A stretch of DNA of 64,000 nt from Talaromyces rugulosus. Its lineage: Eukaryota; Ascomycota; Eurotiomycetes; Eurotiales; Trichocomaceae. Positions within the stretch are counted from its first letter, which is position 1. Each line of letters begins with the position of its first letter. Under the pieces are notes generated by a model. The model did no database searches. It saw nothing but the letters and a program-made list of their open reading frames with translations, and was not told the origin of the DNA. The stretch is taken from the NCBI RefSeq assembly GCF_013368755.1, contig NC_049564.1:3728001-3792000 (forward strand), read 5' to 3'. Positions 34,877 to 45,945 of this stretch are shown here, piece by piece. The translations under genes and the position numbers were made by a program.

Positions 34877-35607
34877 CTAATAAAAGCCGATGCGATTTCC
34901 CCAGCCGTCCGTTCGAGGATTGAGTATAATGCGATATGGAAACGGGTTGGACTCGCTCGTCGTGATGGGCGGGATGTGGTCTTTGTCTCTGTTGACGATG
35001 GTCAGGATTTTCAACGCGGCTTTCTGAAGCATGTTTTCCATCGCCTTTCGCACTTTGGAGCGTTCTGCGCCGAGTTAGTAAAAAAAAAAAAAATTACAAA
35101 CGAAGATTCCACAGGGGCAGAGACATACCCGACTCGGTTCGAGGAGTTGCGATAGTCACATCCAAAGTCCATATTTCCCAACAAACTTCCTCTTCGCCTT
35201 TGCTGGTAAGCCCGCCGAACCAGGTACCAGCCTTTTTCCGTTTCCGTTCAAAGAACTCGACGGCGATCCTGCCTCGCACGCCGTTTCCTCCGCTGTACGA
35301 GTTTGAGGGGGTCGACAGGTGCTGCCGGATCAGCGAGTTCACGCGCGAGTCAATCAGGGTTTCTAGCTCTACGTCGTTGACCGTTGGGAGGGTAAGATCG
35401 AGAATGTCGACAGAGCCGGGGAGGATGGAGGGGAAGTAACGGTGGAAGAAGATAAGATTCAGGACACCTGCTGCAAAGTTAGCGTCGAAGAAAAACTCTG
35501 TGAATATAATAAAAGAGGAGTTTCCTACCCTTGAGTACATCCTTGACAGAGTTGGTGTCGGCAAAGATCTCGAGAAAGTACTCGGGAGGGTTGCGGCGGG
35601 GTTCCAT
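34877..35607 (-). CDS. ATG101: Autophagy-related protein 101 (HORMA-fold, ATG13 partner)
   Basis: complement(join(34877..35064,35129..35467,35529..35607)), 201 residues. ATG101 binds and stabilises Atg13 in the Atg1/ULK kinase complex that starts autophagosome formation. It replaces the Atg29-Atg31 module of budding yeast in most fungi. Diagnostic segments are RNPPEYFLEIFAD, LNLIFFHRYFPSI, LDLTLPTVNDVELETLIDSR, FFERKRKKAGTWF and VCWEIWTLDVTIATPRTES, followed by NRDKDHIPPITTSESNPFPY. The splice joins are backed by this conservation. The 64-nt intron near the 3' end carries a long A/T run. Confidence 0.94.
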
Positions 35608-36370
35608 GATGATTCAAAGAGCTGACTTTTAGCCCACACTCTCGGCGGAAGTGTATGCCAGCTCAAGCGAGACAGAGCGACAGCTCGCTAAGAGCTGAGA
35701 TGCAATGGCCAGAGGCAGCTTGTGGCGGTGCGTGATGGGAATCATCAACGTAGATAGCACGGTAGTGAATAGGTAGGTGGAGGGGAATGGAAGTCGCCGC
35801 TAGCAGAGCGTTCGCCGTTCGGTGCCCCTCCGGATATGGTCGGCCACCGGCGGCCGCCTCATGACTGTTAGTATTCTTAGTATCGTTCCTTAGTCGCTCT
35901 TACGTTTACATCGTCATTAATGAGAAGACTGTCGGATTATTGGCGAGTGCTAAGCAACTTAAGTAGGGCCGATAAGGCTCCGGCCTAGCTGTCACCAGTA
36001 GCCGAACTGAGGGGATCACAAGACACTCCTCTACTTTGGTACTTTAGATAAAGGACGTCATGACTAAGAATAGTTAGCTAGCAGCTAATAAACCGTGCAA
36101 AAACATAGTTTCATCAAAAAGATTCTTCTACGGTTAACTTGTAATCAGGGCAGAGGCTGGCTGGCGATATCACGGGATCCGCGCTCGGCGAGCAGACTTG
36201 CCGAGGAAGCTTCATCCACCAATATCGACGTCAGGTTTCCTCCTCCTTTCCCTCCCCCGTCAATGCCTTTTTCTATCAACAATCCCTGGCTTCGTTGACA
36301 ATGTCCTGAAGAGCTTTTTTTTTTTTTGTCTTCCACACACAGCACCCCAGTCAGAAAAGAAGCAGATACC
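35608..36370. other. Intergenic: ATG101 and PEX3 divergent promoters
   Basis: A 763-bp region with no supportable gene. It mixes GC-rich (about 35820-35860) and AT-rich segments. The last 100 bp are CT-rich like a leader. Confidence 0.5.
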
Positions 36371-38111
36371 ATGATCGGTGCTACAAAGCGCTGGTTCCGC
36401 CGCAATCGCAAAGGCCTGGCCATAGGCGCCGGTGTCGTCGGCGTGGGCTACCTCGCCGGTCAATACGTACTTTCCAAAATATCAGAGGCGCGTGAGCGCA
36501 TGAGCAGCGACAGAATTGCAAAGGAAAAGTAAGTTCTCAATGGATTTTCCCTCCCCTTCTTTATTTATTTATTTTCTAACCAACGACGCGCTCAGTCTCC
36601 GCCGCCGCTTCGAACAAAACCAGGCTGATTGCACCTTTACCGTCCTCGCGCTTCTCCCGACAGCAACAGAGAACATCATCGAAGCTCTTCCTGTTGAAGA
36701 TCTGACCAAGGAATTACAAAAGAAACGAGCGGAGCGATTAGCCCGGCTCAGCGGTTCCGAGGCGCCGGCATCTGAGCCGAGTTCGACAGCTCCGAGTGTG
36801 ACCGATGAGGACGGCAGAAGTCTTTCCAGCTTTCAAGCTGATAGTTACATTCACGCCAGTCAATTGACTTCAGACAGCGGGCGCCCTGCACGCAGTAAGA
36901 CGGAACTGTGGAACGAAGTCAAAATTTCTTGTAATTTCCCCGTCTTCATCAAGAATTGTGCTACAGGTTTTGCTAATCAGTTTTGAAACAGCAATAACTA
37001 GATCTTTTGTGTTGATATACACCTTGTCTCTATTGACGCTTCTTACCCGAATCCAGCTCAACCTTCTCGGCCGGAGGAATTACCTCTCTAGTGTTGTGTC
37101 GCTCGCGAGCCCCTCAAACGACGCCTCAACAATCCGTCTCGAAGATCACGATGACGAGTTCAGTCAGGCATTTGGAAATGACTTTGAGACAAACAGACGA
37201 TACTTGACATACAGCTGGTGGTTGTTACATCGAGGATGGAAGGACCTGACGGCAAAAGTCCGGTCCACGGTTGAGGAAGTTTTTGGCTCTCTCAACCCGC
37301 GGGAAGACATCACCCTTACGAAGCTCTCAGAATTAGTCTTGGAGGTCCGGAAACATGTAGAAGGTGCCACGGAAGAAGACCGAAGGTTAGTCAAAGAAGA
37401 AACAAGTCGTCCGTGCTATGCTGACTGTTTCCAAGGGCCGCAAATTGGCTTCAGTATCTACTCCCTTCAAAGGAAGACGAGGATATTGTCCTGCAGGAAT
37501 CAGGCGTCCTCAACCCAGAGTCTCCCTCATCCCCCCAGACTGCAGCTAACTTGCGGCAACTACTGGACGAGACATCCGACCTCATCGAATCCCCATCTTT
37601 TAGCCGCATCCTGACCGCCTTGAACAACGAAGGCTTTGCAACCCTAATTGAGGATAAATGTGCAAAGATCGTTTTCAAGTCAGGGCCAACATCAGAACCA
37701 GCAACCGCGGCCGCTTTGTCTTCGGCAGCAACCATCGTTCCTCCACCTTCACCTCCCAAGGCCAAGCTAGCGACCATCTTGGCCCTTATCACGCGCGAAG
37801 CTCATGTCATTGGCCACGGCACCAGCTCGCCAAACGAATACCTTTCGGTTATGGAACAAAATGTCCGTGACCTGGAAGCCTTTGCCGCCGTGGTGTACAG
37901 CTCCAACTTCCAGCTCGAGCTTTTGCATTCGGGAGATGCATCGCCGCCGTCAGGGCAACAACCGAGTATGGCAAAATCATCGACTGCACTTCAGTCAACA
38001 TTAGAAACTATTTCTCCAGAGGTGGCTTTGGGAAGCCAGCCGACTGGAGAGGATTCGGCGTTTGAAAAGGTTTGGGGAAAAGCCGTGGAGAATTCAGAGT
38101 CAACAACATAA
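36371..38111 (+). CDS. PEX3: Peroxin 3, peroxisomal membrane protein import receptor anchor
   Basis: join(36371..36528,36596..36930,36992..37385,37436..38111), 520 residues. Pex3 sits in the peroxisome membrane and docks Pex19 for insertion of membrane proteins. The start shows a basic targeting patch (KRWFRRNRKG) and one membrane helix (GLAIGAGVVGVGYLAGQYVL). Further family segments are RRRFEQNQADCTFTVLALLPT, ENIIEALPVEDLTKELQKKR, SFVLIYTLSLLTLLTRIQLNLLGRRNYL and LLDETSDLIESPSFSRIL, supporting each intron removed. The last 28 coding bases and the stop are part of a 0.23-kb segment repeated 1.3 kb downstream, so the gene end marks the boundary of a local rearrangement. Confidence 0.95.
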
Positions 38112-38319
38112 AGAGCATGCTTTGAAAGCATTGTTTGTGTAATATGCGTTGGTAATAAACATCTAAATAGCTGTCACACCAAATACTAATGTCCATCGAT
38201 GTCATTATTCTAAAAAAGTGTACTTATTTGAAGGTAAAGTCCTCAACTTTCTCCGCCAAACCCATCGTCCAGCTCAAAGGCGCCGAATGCCCTGAAAGTG
38301 CAGGGTAGACCGTGAAAAC
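38083..38319. repeat. Copy A of duplicated PEX3-end/hydrolase-end segment
   Basis: This direct repeat of 39416-39630 spans the last codons of PEX3, its 3' flank and the degenerate 3' end of the hydrolase on the other strand. Long blocks are identical, for example the stretch around GCGTTGGTAATAAACATC in both copies, with scattered substitutions and a length difference of about 20 bp. Confidence 0.9.
38224..38319 (-). pseudogene. Remnant of alpha/beta hydrolase C-terminus
   Basis: Read on the minus strand, 31 codons (VFTVYPALSGHSAPLSWTMG, then LAEKVEDF) align with the end of the hydrolase at 39514-40441, whose matching part is VFSVYHAPSGHSPHLSWTMG. No upstream coding part, start or nucleophile is present, so this cannot be a gene. 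It is a fragment left by the segment duplication. Confidence 0.85.
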
Positions 38320-38436
38320 CTATAGAACAGATTAGCCAAAATGAATCTAAATATACCACTAGCCTTTTCGAAATCCTACTAGCCACTCACTTGTCATGGC
38401 ACTATTACACTTATAAATGATGCTGCCGGATCCAAA

Positions 38437-39034
38437 TCATATGCGCATGAATTGTGGCTTCATTTGTCCTGAGATGGAAACAGGGCCCCCAGACCAATCT
38501 CCTGCCAGTGCGTGAATTCCACACATAAACCGGGCTATCAAGCCAACCAGAACCAGCCCATATAATGGGCAATCCCAGGCATTCCTGGCACTCATTGCCC
38601 GCATGTATCTCTGCATCTGGCCCTCGGCTTCTCTCCACGTTGTGCTGCTTGTCTCATTCCTTGCTGCCTTGCATTGGGTTATTAGAAAATGGGCCTCCAC
38701 TTCTGGTGCTGGTGTTTGGGGTGGTAGTAGTGTCGCTGTGACTGCGGTCGCTACTGGTGGTAGGGACGTGAGAGGCACCCATTGGTGCGTATTGATATCC
38801 ACGAACCCTCTAACAACATAGTCCTCTGGGCGATGGACATAGCTTTGGGAGGACGGGAAGTCGTGGTCGAGAATGGCGTTTGCTACGCCCGTTATCCTAC
38901 TCTCTGGGTCTCTCGCTCAATTTCCGAATCGTTAGAGTATGACTGCAGCTTCTGTTAGCATACGGTTCAATACTCGAGTTTGTGACACTGACGGTAATTG
39001 CTAAGGCTAAAACAGCGTTCTCAATATCAGCCAT
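38437..39034 (-). CDS. Small hypothetical protein, unknown function
   Basis: Tentative model complement(join(38437..38901,38993..39034)), 168 residues. I do not recognise a named family. The order MADIENAVLALAIT, SRITGVANAILDHD, YVVRGFVDINTHQW, then AEGQMQRYMRAMSARNA and LYGLVLVGLIARF resembles an uncharacterised group of small fungal proteins in which an AxxQLxxYM-like helix precedes a VYG strand. The 91-nt intron is chosen because its removal joins the start exon to the long open frame; other acceptors hit stops. The gene lies wholly between the two copies of the duplicated segment, so it may have arrived with the insertion. The 3' end is uncertain. Confidence 0.42.
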
Positions 39035-39227
39035 GGTGGGAAAAATTGGGCGGGCAGCCAGCTATGGCGGGCTAAGGAGGAGGGGTGACGAGAAGGGAGA
39101 ATCGATTTGCTTGCAGAAATAGCTTCAAGATGTTTACTTCGAAGTGGATCAAGAGAGAGAGAGAGAAGTTAATGGAAAGAAAGTTATCCTGGAGTCACAA
39201 CGAGGGGATAGTCAAGAGGGAAAGACA

Positions 39228-39279
39228 AGAGGGAGGGACAAGAGGGAGGGACAAGAGGGAGGGACAAGAGGGAGGGATA
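39228..39279. repeat. 13-bp G-rich minisatellite, four units
   Basis: Four head-to-tail copies of AGAGGGAGGGACA (the last with ATA at its end) give eight GGG tracts. Degenerate copies flank it on both sides. On the + strand this could fold as a G-quadruplex. Confidence 0.92.
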
Positions 39280-39415
39280 AGAGGGGGCAGGCAGGAGGGA
39301 AAAACAGGCAAGAGGGACCAAACAGGCTAGCGTCGACAAACAGAGAATATTTCAGCACAGGAAAGACCTACACAGAATCTACAAGTATACGTTGTTTTGC
39401 TATCTCTAACACTAC

Positions 39416-39630
39416 CCGTGGAGAATTCAGAGTCAACAACATAAAGAACATGCTTCGTGAAAGTATTGCTTGTGTAATATGCGTTGGTAATAAACATCTA
39501 AATAGCTGTCACACTAAATACTAATATCTATCAAAAGATTCCTGGTAAACTCCTCAACTTTCTCTACCAACCCCATCGTCCAACTCAGATGCGGCGAATG
39601 CCCCGAAGGTGCATGATAAACCGAGAAAAC
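39416..39630. repeat. Copy B of duplicated PEX3-end/hydrolase-end segment
   Basis: Its left part repeats the last codons and stop of PEX3 (non-functional here, as no PEX3 body precedes it). Its right part is the working 3' end of the hydrolase gene. See copy A at 38083-38319. Confidence 0.9.
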
Positions 39631-40441
39631 ATTTCCTTGTTGACTATGAAGTGCAATCATCCCTTCTTGATACTCCCTGGGCAAACTTTTATCATCATCC
39701 AACACCAAATAAGCACATGGCAACGCCGAGTATGCATCATTCGTCAATTTCGCATGCATAACAGGTGACGCTGTCAGCGTTTTTGCCCATTTTAATGCTT
39801 CTTCGGGTGCAACCCCGTTGAACATGTAGTAGGGGGCGTTGACGGGTGTTCCGAGACCGTCGTGGCCGTGTTTCTATATACAACTTGTAAGTCTATACTT
39901 TTTTTTGAAATAAAATAATGAGGGCAACACTTGCATGAAATCGCATATAAGGGGGTGTAACCAAAGTCCCATCTTTCGGTTGAAAAAAGCTAGTCACAGA
40001 CTCGCCCACTGGAACAACCAACGCTCCAGAGTAGAAAATACCAATGAGACCACCCTTCTCACCTCGGGACTGCCTGGCTTTTAGTTGATATTCTGGTATA
40101 GCTGCCTGGCTTGCAACCCAGCCACCGGACGAATGAGCCAGCAGAAGAACAGCCTTGCCGTCTTTGTTGACAAGTTTATCCAGAACTTGTATTACAACGT
40201 CAACATCCCCGGTATCACTTGGGTATCCTTCTGCAGGAGGACCAAGGTCGAAATCAGGGTTGAGGAGATCATCGCCGACATTCAGTCTGCTGAGGTCGCA
40301 GGTTGGACGCTGTGGGCAGTGCACCGTTTCAAATCCATGCGATTTTAGGCTCTGTATGAATGGTCCATAAGGGGCAGGAGTGTGATATGAGCCGTGACAA
40401 ATAACAATGGCGGGTTTATTCAAATTCTCGGTTGGCGACAT
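39514..40441 (-). CDS. Alpha/beta hydrolase (small serine hydrolase family)
   Basis: complement(join(39514..39873,39935..40441)), 288 residues. An opening strand with oxyanion His-Gly (AIVICHGSYHTPAPY), the nucleophile elbow LLAHSSGGWVASQAA, and a late His in SGHSPHLSW fit the alpha/beta hydrolase catalytic triad. The FHKHGHDGLGTPVNAPYY segment is typical of fungal hydrolases near signal-less esterase/salicylate-type groups. No signal peptide is seen, so it is probably cytosolic. The intron joining the two parts starts with GC, not GT (CAT then GCAAGT), and ends TATAG. No GT donor nearby keeps the frame. Its 3' end belongs to the duplicated segment. Substrate unknown. Confidence 0.82.
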
Positions 40442-41201
40442 GATGGATATGCGTCTTTTTGAGATGAGATGACAGCGAAAGAGGATCGGGTCAGAATTTA
40501 TAATGCATAGTTTGTTTTTACGATAATTAGAACAGGATCAATGGATGAATACATGTTTCGGGGCTTTTGTGACTGCAACCTTTAATTACTGGATTAGGGT
40601 TAATTGAGATGACCTGTTGGTTGTTAAAGATTGGTTCTCTCGTATAACTAGCGTAGGGCTGCCAAATAAGTGGAGCCCTAAAAGTAAACATCATTAAACT
40701 ATGGGAATAATTGTTTCGGGCACCCCTTAGATCCAAATCCGTTGTAGTTCTGAAATCAGATTCCAAGTGAACAAACACTCCAGATGTAAAAATTACATTA
40801 TTATATAGCTGCGTTGCACACAATGAAGTTCCCGAACAGAGTGCGCGCGCATACTTCGACATATAAGGTCGAAATTCACGCGATTCTCAGTTGGAAGACG
40901 TTTCGAACTTTTGAAAATAGGAGGTCCGACTAGATATCCTGCGTCATAAATATGATTAATTTTGTCTGAGAAGAATTTAATGTAGAACGGACAATCCGCG
41001 AAAGGGGTTGATATCGGGTGGTGCCAAATTACCGTATTTGGTAATACTACCTTCCCCGCGCGAGCTGATGTTTATCGCCAACGAATTCCACAGATTCTTG
41101 CAAAACAAGATTTAATCTAAAAATCTAAGAGTTATCAATTGTAGTGTTTAACCTTTAGAAAATATACATTGAAGTATACTTGTACCATCTTATTCTTTCT
41201 T
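40442..41201. other. Intergenic between hydrolase promoter and F-box gene 3' end
   Basis: AT-rich, 760 bp, no supportable gene. A 111-codon frame on the minus strand near 40527-40862 has no family resemblance. Confidence 0.5.
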
Positions 41202-42580
41202 TTAATTTAAAGACCCGAACTTTGGCAAATCCTCTTCATTTCGTATTGATTTGATCTTGGGCGTCTTTTCCCAGGGTTCCATATGACATTTTTGCATGAC
41301 GTCATATTGGCACTCATCCATCACATCCTTCAAACGCGGAAAGTTTCTTTTCCCAAGATTTTGGAGATAAATTGGCTTGATTTCGTTGCTTAGTATATCA
41401 ACTATATAGCGGCGGGATTCGAATTTTTCGCCAGTTGCATAGACAGCCTCGAACTTTGAACATAGATACTGCCAATTAAGATTCTCTTTGGCGATTTCCT
41501 TTATCTCAATCAGGCTCAAAGCAGCTCGTGAGCGCCAGTAGCAGTCTGGAATAGTGATTTGCAACGCGAATCCTAGATTCGATATTTCCTTGCAATCCAG
41601 AAATTTTAGAATCTCAAACAATATCTCAAGAGGTAGATCCGGTATAATAGACTTCTGTGACGATAAAGATTGACCAAAGGATATCCGTTTCTTGACTCGC
41701 CTGCTTGAATCGATGATTTTTTCCGTCCAAGGGTTCCTAAATGGATCATAATCCACTCTATCCTTGAGGTCATCCACTCTCCTTCTGTGTAATTCTGCAA
41801 GTATACTCATCATGTCATCTGGATTATTATTTAGTTATCTGTTCGCCATCCGATTTGCCATACGTACGTACCATTACGGGAATTTTTCATGGCAACCATT
41901 TCGTATATATTGAATGGCATAAAGCCATGCCTAAACCCCCAGAGAGTTTCAAAGGTAGTTCGTAGTGTTATAGCAATGAAAAGATCAAGGTTTTCAGCGA
42001 CACTAGGACCAATTTTCCATTGTGCCAGTCTCCAGCAACTCATATGCATGCCGATAGGCAAATGGCGCCAGTCCCTCTTTTCATATTCATGGGAATGTTC
42101 GTCGTTCCACCAGTTTATGTCGGGATAGGTTTGGTAAAAATTTGTAAAATCTTTTCTGTCTGTTGGTGGTACCCCGGCAAAGGCTTTAGCAGCATCTTTG
42201 GGTGCTGTGACCGTGTATTCAAAATGCTGTCCTATGCCTGTAAGAGTGAACTCTTGTTTAGAAGAATCATAAAAAACTAAATATATAAGAAAACACATGT
42301 CAGTTCCCCCTTCAGAGAAGATTGTGCATGGTTTTTCATATGGACTACAGGAGAAGGTAAACGCCTACATACTCAGACGGTGAAAAGAGGTCCAGATACC
42401 CGGCGCGTCTTTGTCAATATATTTTGACTCGAGCTCCTTTGCGTCTATAAAGAGCACTTTCTGTTTCTCATCGTGTACTTCCCACTTTTCATCCTTCAGA
42501 AAAATAGCATCCTCCTTCAACCAGGATGGGTTCAAGTGGGAACCGCACACACAACAACCTGCATAGCTGGGATACCACAT
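41202..42580 (-). CDS. F-box domain protein
   Basis: complement(join(41202..41818,41872..42276,42373..42580)), 409 residues. The N-terminus has CCVCGSHL and further Cys/Trp positions common in large fungal F-box families. In the third exon IPDLPLEILFEILKFLDCKEISNLG is an F-box, placed unusually late, at about residue 270. F-box proteins recruit substrates to SCF ubiquitin ligases through Skp1. The substrate is unknown. I chose ATG 42580 because the Cys motif follows closely; an in-frame ATG at 42658 would add 26 residues. Both introns (96 and 53 nt) use canonical sites. Confidence 0.75.
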
Positions 42581-43444
42581 AATTATTTTGTCGGCAAGGG
42601 GGGAAGATGTTGAAGACTTGGTCTGCGCATAGCACTGAGATAAATAAGGTAGGTACATATATATACTGCCTAGGTAAGTATTTCATGATGATCTGCTGAC
42701 TCTCATTGTTGTCATAGTGATCTTTGACATGTGTGGATTTGTATGGTACAGCCTATTAGCGTTGGAGCCTTCCTAGTTTGGGTTTGTTAAAAAAAAGTAC
42801 CATAATGTCGCTTACGATAATTTGGTCCGGCATGTCGACGCTGAAATGTCGATGCTACTATCCAATAAAGAATTCCCGCCAAATATACATACCTCAATTT
42901 CTAATAAGATTGAAACTTCTTGGGAGGCGAAGTCTTCAGTCTCGGAAGGGCTTAACTATAAATGTATATCTCCTAAGAAAGTATAAATATCATTGAACTG
43001 CTTGCTTCATAGGGACAGCTTGTGTCCCCAAGTTCTCATGGGGAATATTTTGATGAGGTGAGTTTTCCCTTGATTTGTCTGTCGGGGGGATCGTTGATGG
43101 TTTCGCAATCGCATCATTCTATGAATCAGTGCTGTGGTAGCACCGGTTTACATATGTAATATATATATATATCTAAATATCCACACGGCTCATTGTTATG
43201 TTTATGTGGTAGTGCGGGGACATCTGGAGGATACAGTTGATGTATCAATGATAGGAAGGAGCATTATATAAAACAAGCCTTTCCTTTTTATCTAAATCAT
43301 TTGGATGGCTATGGCGGGTTAATCTGAACCATCGGCCTTTCTATGAAAAGCTTGGATCATTGTAATTTATTCATAAAAGTAGTTACATATGTAGAAAAAC
43401 AACCTATTCGCTCAAACACACAACATTGAACAACAAATATCAAT
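42581..43444. other. Intergenic between F-box gene and RPA49
   Basis: An AT-rich 0.86-kb stretch with a short TA tract (about 43157-43173). No supportable gene. Confidence 0.5.
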
Positions 43445-45023
43445 CTACCTCCTCGTCGCTTTTCCTCTCGCCAGTCTCGGGAACTCAACAGGCAGACGCA
43501 ACCGACACACCCTCTTCAGATTCGCCTCGGCCTTGGTCTTGACGGCCCATTTCTCAAACTCAGAGTCTCGGGGTTTGTCGACCTTGCAACCCAACTCGCG
43601 GAAATACTGCACAATGCCCTGGTTATCCATACGCAAATCATCACGCAAATCAGCCGGATCCGTGGCGAGCTCGTTGGGAGCATTGCCGCCGAGAGAGCTT
43701 GTGCCGCCGTCCTTGGTAGGCACGGGGGGGATATGCAGAGTCAGCGCACAGATGGTTGTGTGCAGTAGCGTCACGTCGGTGCGAGTCATGACTCCGCGCG
43801 GCGCGAACCTGCGCCGGATGGCTTCAATAACGGGATCTGGAAGCTCAAACTCGGCCGACGAGCCCGCGGAGACGAGTCTTTTCAGATCGGCGCGCAGCGG
43901 GAGGCGGCGGCTGCCCTGGGGGTCGCTCTGTTTGCCTCGCTTCAGACTGCGGTTAAACTCGAGCAAGGCCAAAATGAGGCGGAGGAGTTGCAAGTGAGTG
44001 GTATTTGTGGACTGGACGACAGCCTCAACGCGATGCGCCACGTATCGCGACGTGCTCGTAATGGCGGTACCGGTCTCGACGGCTTCCTGCCACTCCTGCA
44101 CGGGCAGCTGGCTCAGAGTCGACAGACCACCAGGCACAAGCGAGCTGATGGCGTACACTTCGGACGGGTGTTCGACCGATAGGTTGGGCGTGGGGATGGG
44201 CTTGTTGGCCTGGATCTGGGCTTGCATTTCGTCGGTCTTGCTGTTGGCCGATGCAATGGCGTCTGAGGGCATCGACGAGATGATGGCGGATTCGGCCGCT
44301 TTGCTGGCTCCGGCCGGTGCAAGCTTGCTGTTCTCAGCCAGGGATTGTTGGGCTTTTCGTGATGCTTTTGTTCCGAACGCTGCGGTGAGAGCGTCTTTTT
44401 GATCGCGGTAGGATGTCTATACTTGTTAGTTCCCACTTGTCTATATAGATATAGAAGTATGCATACCGTTGTGCCATCACCCTCCATATCCAAGCCATCC
44501 TCTTCAATCTCCGTGCTTTGGTTGTTTCTTTTCACAGAACTGCGCAGAGTCATCTTGCGCACCTCGACAAACTCCCATGTCTTCTTTTTAGGGTCGACAA
44601 TCGCAATGTAATGGTTTAGCAACGAGTCAGCATCATCGTTGGCCTCGCGGCCGACAAAGTCGAGTTTCGGGTGTTCGGACGACTGCAACAGTAGTTCCGT
44701 TGAGTTGATGCCTTTGTTACGATCTGACGACGACACTTTTGCTACTGGTTCGTTTCGTTCTCGGATGTACGGTTTGAAGCCTTGGACTTTTCGTGGATAT
44801 TGAAGGCCCGGTGTATGGACTGGGACTGAATTAGTCACTGCCATATGGCACATACGACCAGAGAGAAAAAAATACCTAACACTGGAGCGAATTCACTATC
44901 ATCTCGAAGAACACTGGCCTTTAGCGGAGGTAGGTTTTGCGGAGCAAGCGCAGGCTTTTTGCTCGGCCGTTCGTGGCGATCCGAGTCTCTTTTGCGTTTC
45001 TTTTCTGTTTTATCGGAGCCCAT
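43445..45023 (-). CDS. RPA49: RNA polymerase I subunit A49
   Basis: complement(join(43445..44416,44467..44825,44876..45023)), 492 residues. A49 with A34.5 forms the TFIIF/TFIIE-like heterodimer of RNA polymerase I, acting in rDNA initiation and elongation in the nucleolus. The start is lysine-rich (GSDKTEKKRKRDSDRHERP). A dimerisation half follows (FAPVLVPVHTPGLQYP, FVGREANDDADSLLNHYIAI), then a linker, then the tandem winged-helix half (YVAHRVEAVVQ, LRLILALLEFNRSL, IQYFRELGCKV-like). Both introns are 50 nt. Upstream lies the RPL41 gene on the same strand, with about 0.9 kb between. Confidence 0.93.
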
Positions 45024-45945
45024 TATGAATATTTCCGAGAAAGCACCCTGTGAGTACCTCGTGAGGACCTCGAATTGTTGTTGCAATTTGGAGAAGGTCA
45101 AAGATTTTCGGAGATGCAAGCTTGGGGAAAAAAATTTCCCGCGGCGCCGGTTATCGATCGACAAGTGCTCCACCGCGCCCGATAGTGGTAGTGTCCCGGT
45201 GCCACGCACAGTTAAGTATTTCTACGCCAATCTTTTTTATATATTTTTATGATTATAATATGAAAGTGATTGCTCTGAGTTTTTTTCATTTTCATGGGCA
45301 AGCTTCGCTAGTAATATGGTAGCTATCATCACATACCCAGAGCGCCAAATTGATCATGTCAAGTAATTTCGTTAAGACGCATCTCCATAAGAATTATTCC
45401 CCAGCCATACAAAAAATGTTTTTCGACAGGATGAAGCATAATAAAAAAAAGAGTTGACCGATTTCCATGATAAAAGCCTCGAGGAAACAACAAATTTTTC
45501 CGAAAAAGAGTGTGGTAATCACTCTCATGCCTTCCAAATATGGTTCCTCCTTCCAGCCCCCCCAAACACACGGATCTTCTCCCCATTGAGAAAGATGGAC
45601 AAGCTTTCCAGGCTTGACCATCCCTTTTTGTAGCGCGAAACATTCAGTGCGCAACACACAAAAACAGTTCAAACATGGTGTCGTAAAAACTTTTGGTATA
45701 GAGCTCGGTAGCTGGAACGCAAAATGTCGAAGTTGTAAGCTCCAGGTTTTATGACACTCGTCGGCGAATTAAAAAAATGAGTACGGACGCGGACGACGTT
45801 TGGACAATCCCATTGGAAAAGAAGAGGGAAAACAAAAGACGGGAAGAATCAATTAAGAATCCACGCGCATTGATTCACTGTCGTGTTTGGTTTTTTCAAC
45901 GGAAGGCTTCAACATGAAAGAAACCGAGATGGAGCGGTCACGAGT
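45024..45945. other. Intergenic: RPA49 promoter and RPL41 3' region
   Basis: About 0.9 kb. A 92-codon minus-strand frame at 45394-45672 looks like chance, with no composition or family support. RPL41 3'UTR is expected at the right end. Confidence 0.5.

Noticed and set aside
37551..38111. Separate gene at the end of PEX3
   Set aside because: It is the last exon of PEX3 once the 50-nt intron at 37386-37435 is removed.
39144..39524. A 126-codon frame rich in Gly, Arg and Glu
   Set aside because: It is translation of the G-rich minisatellite and the duplicated PEX3-end segment; not a plausible protein.
45359..45672. Overlapping 92-94 codon minus-strand frames between RPA49 and RPL41
   Set aside because: Two frames overlap each other in a 3' region and neither has recognisable features.
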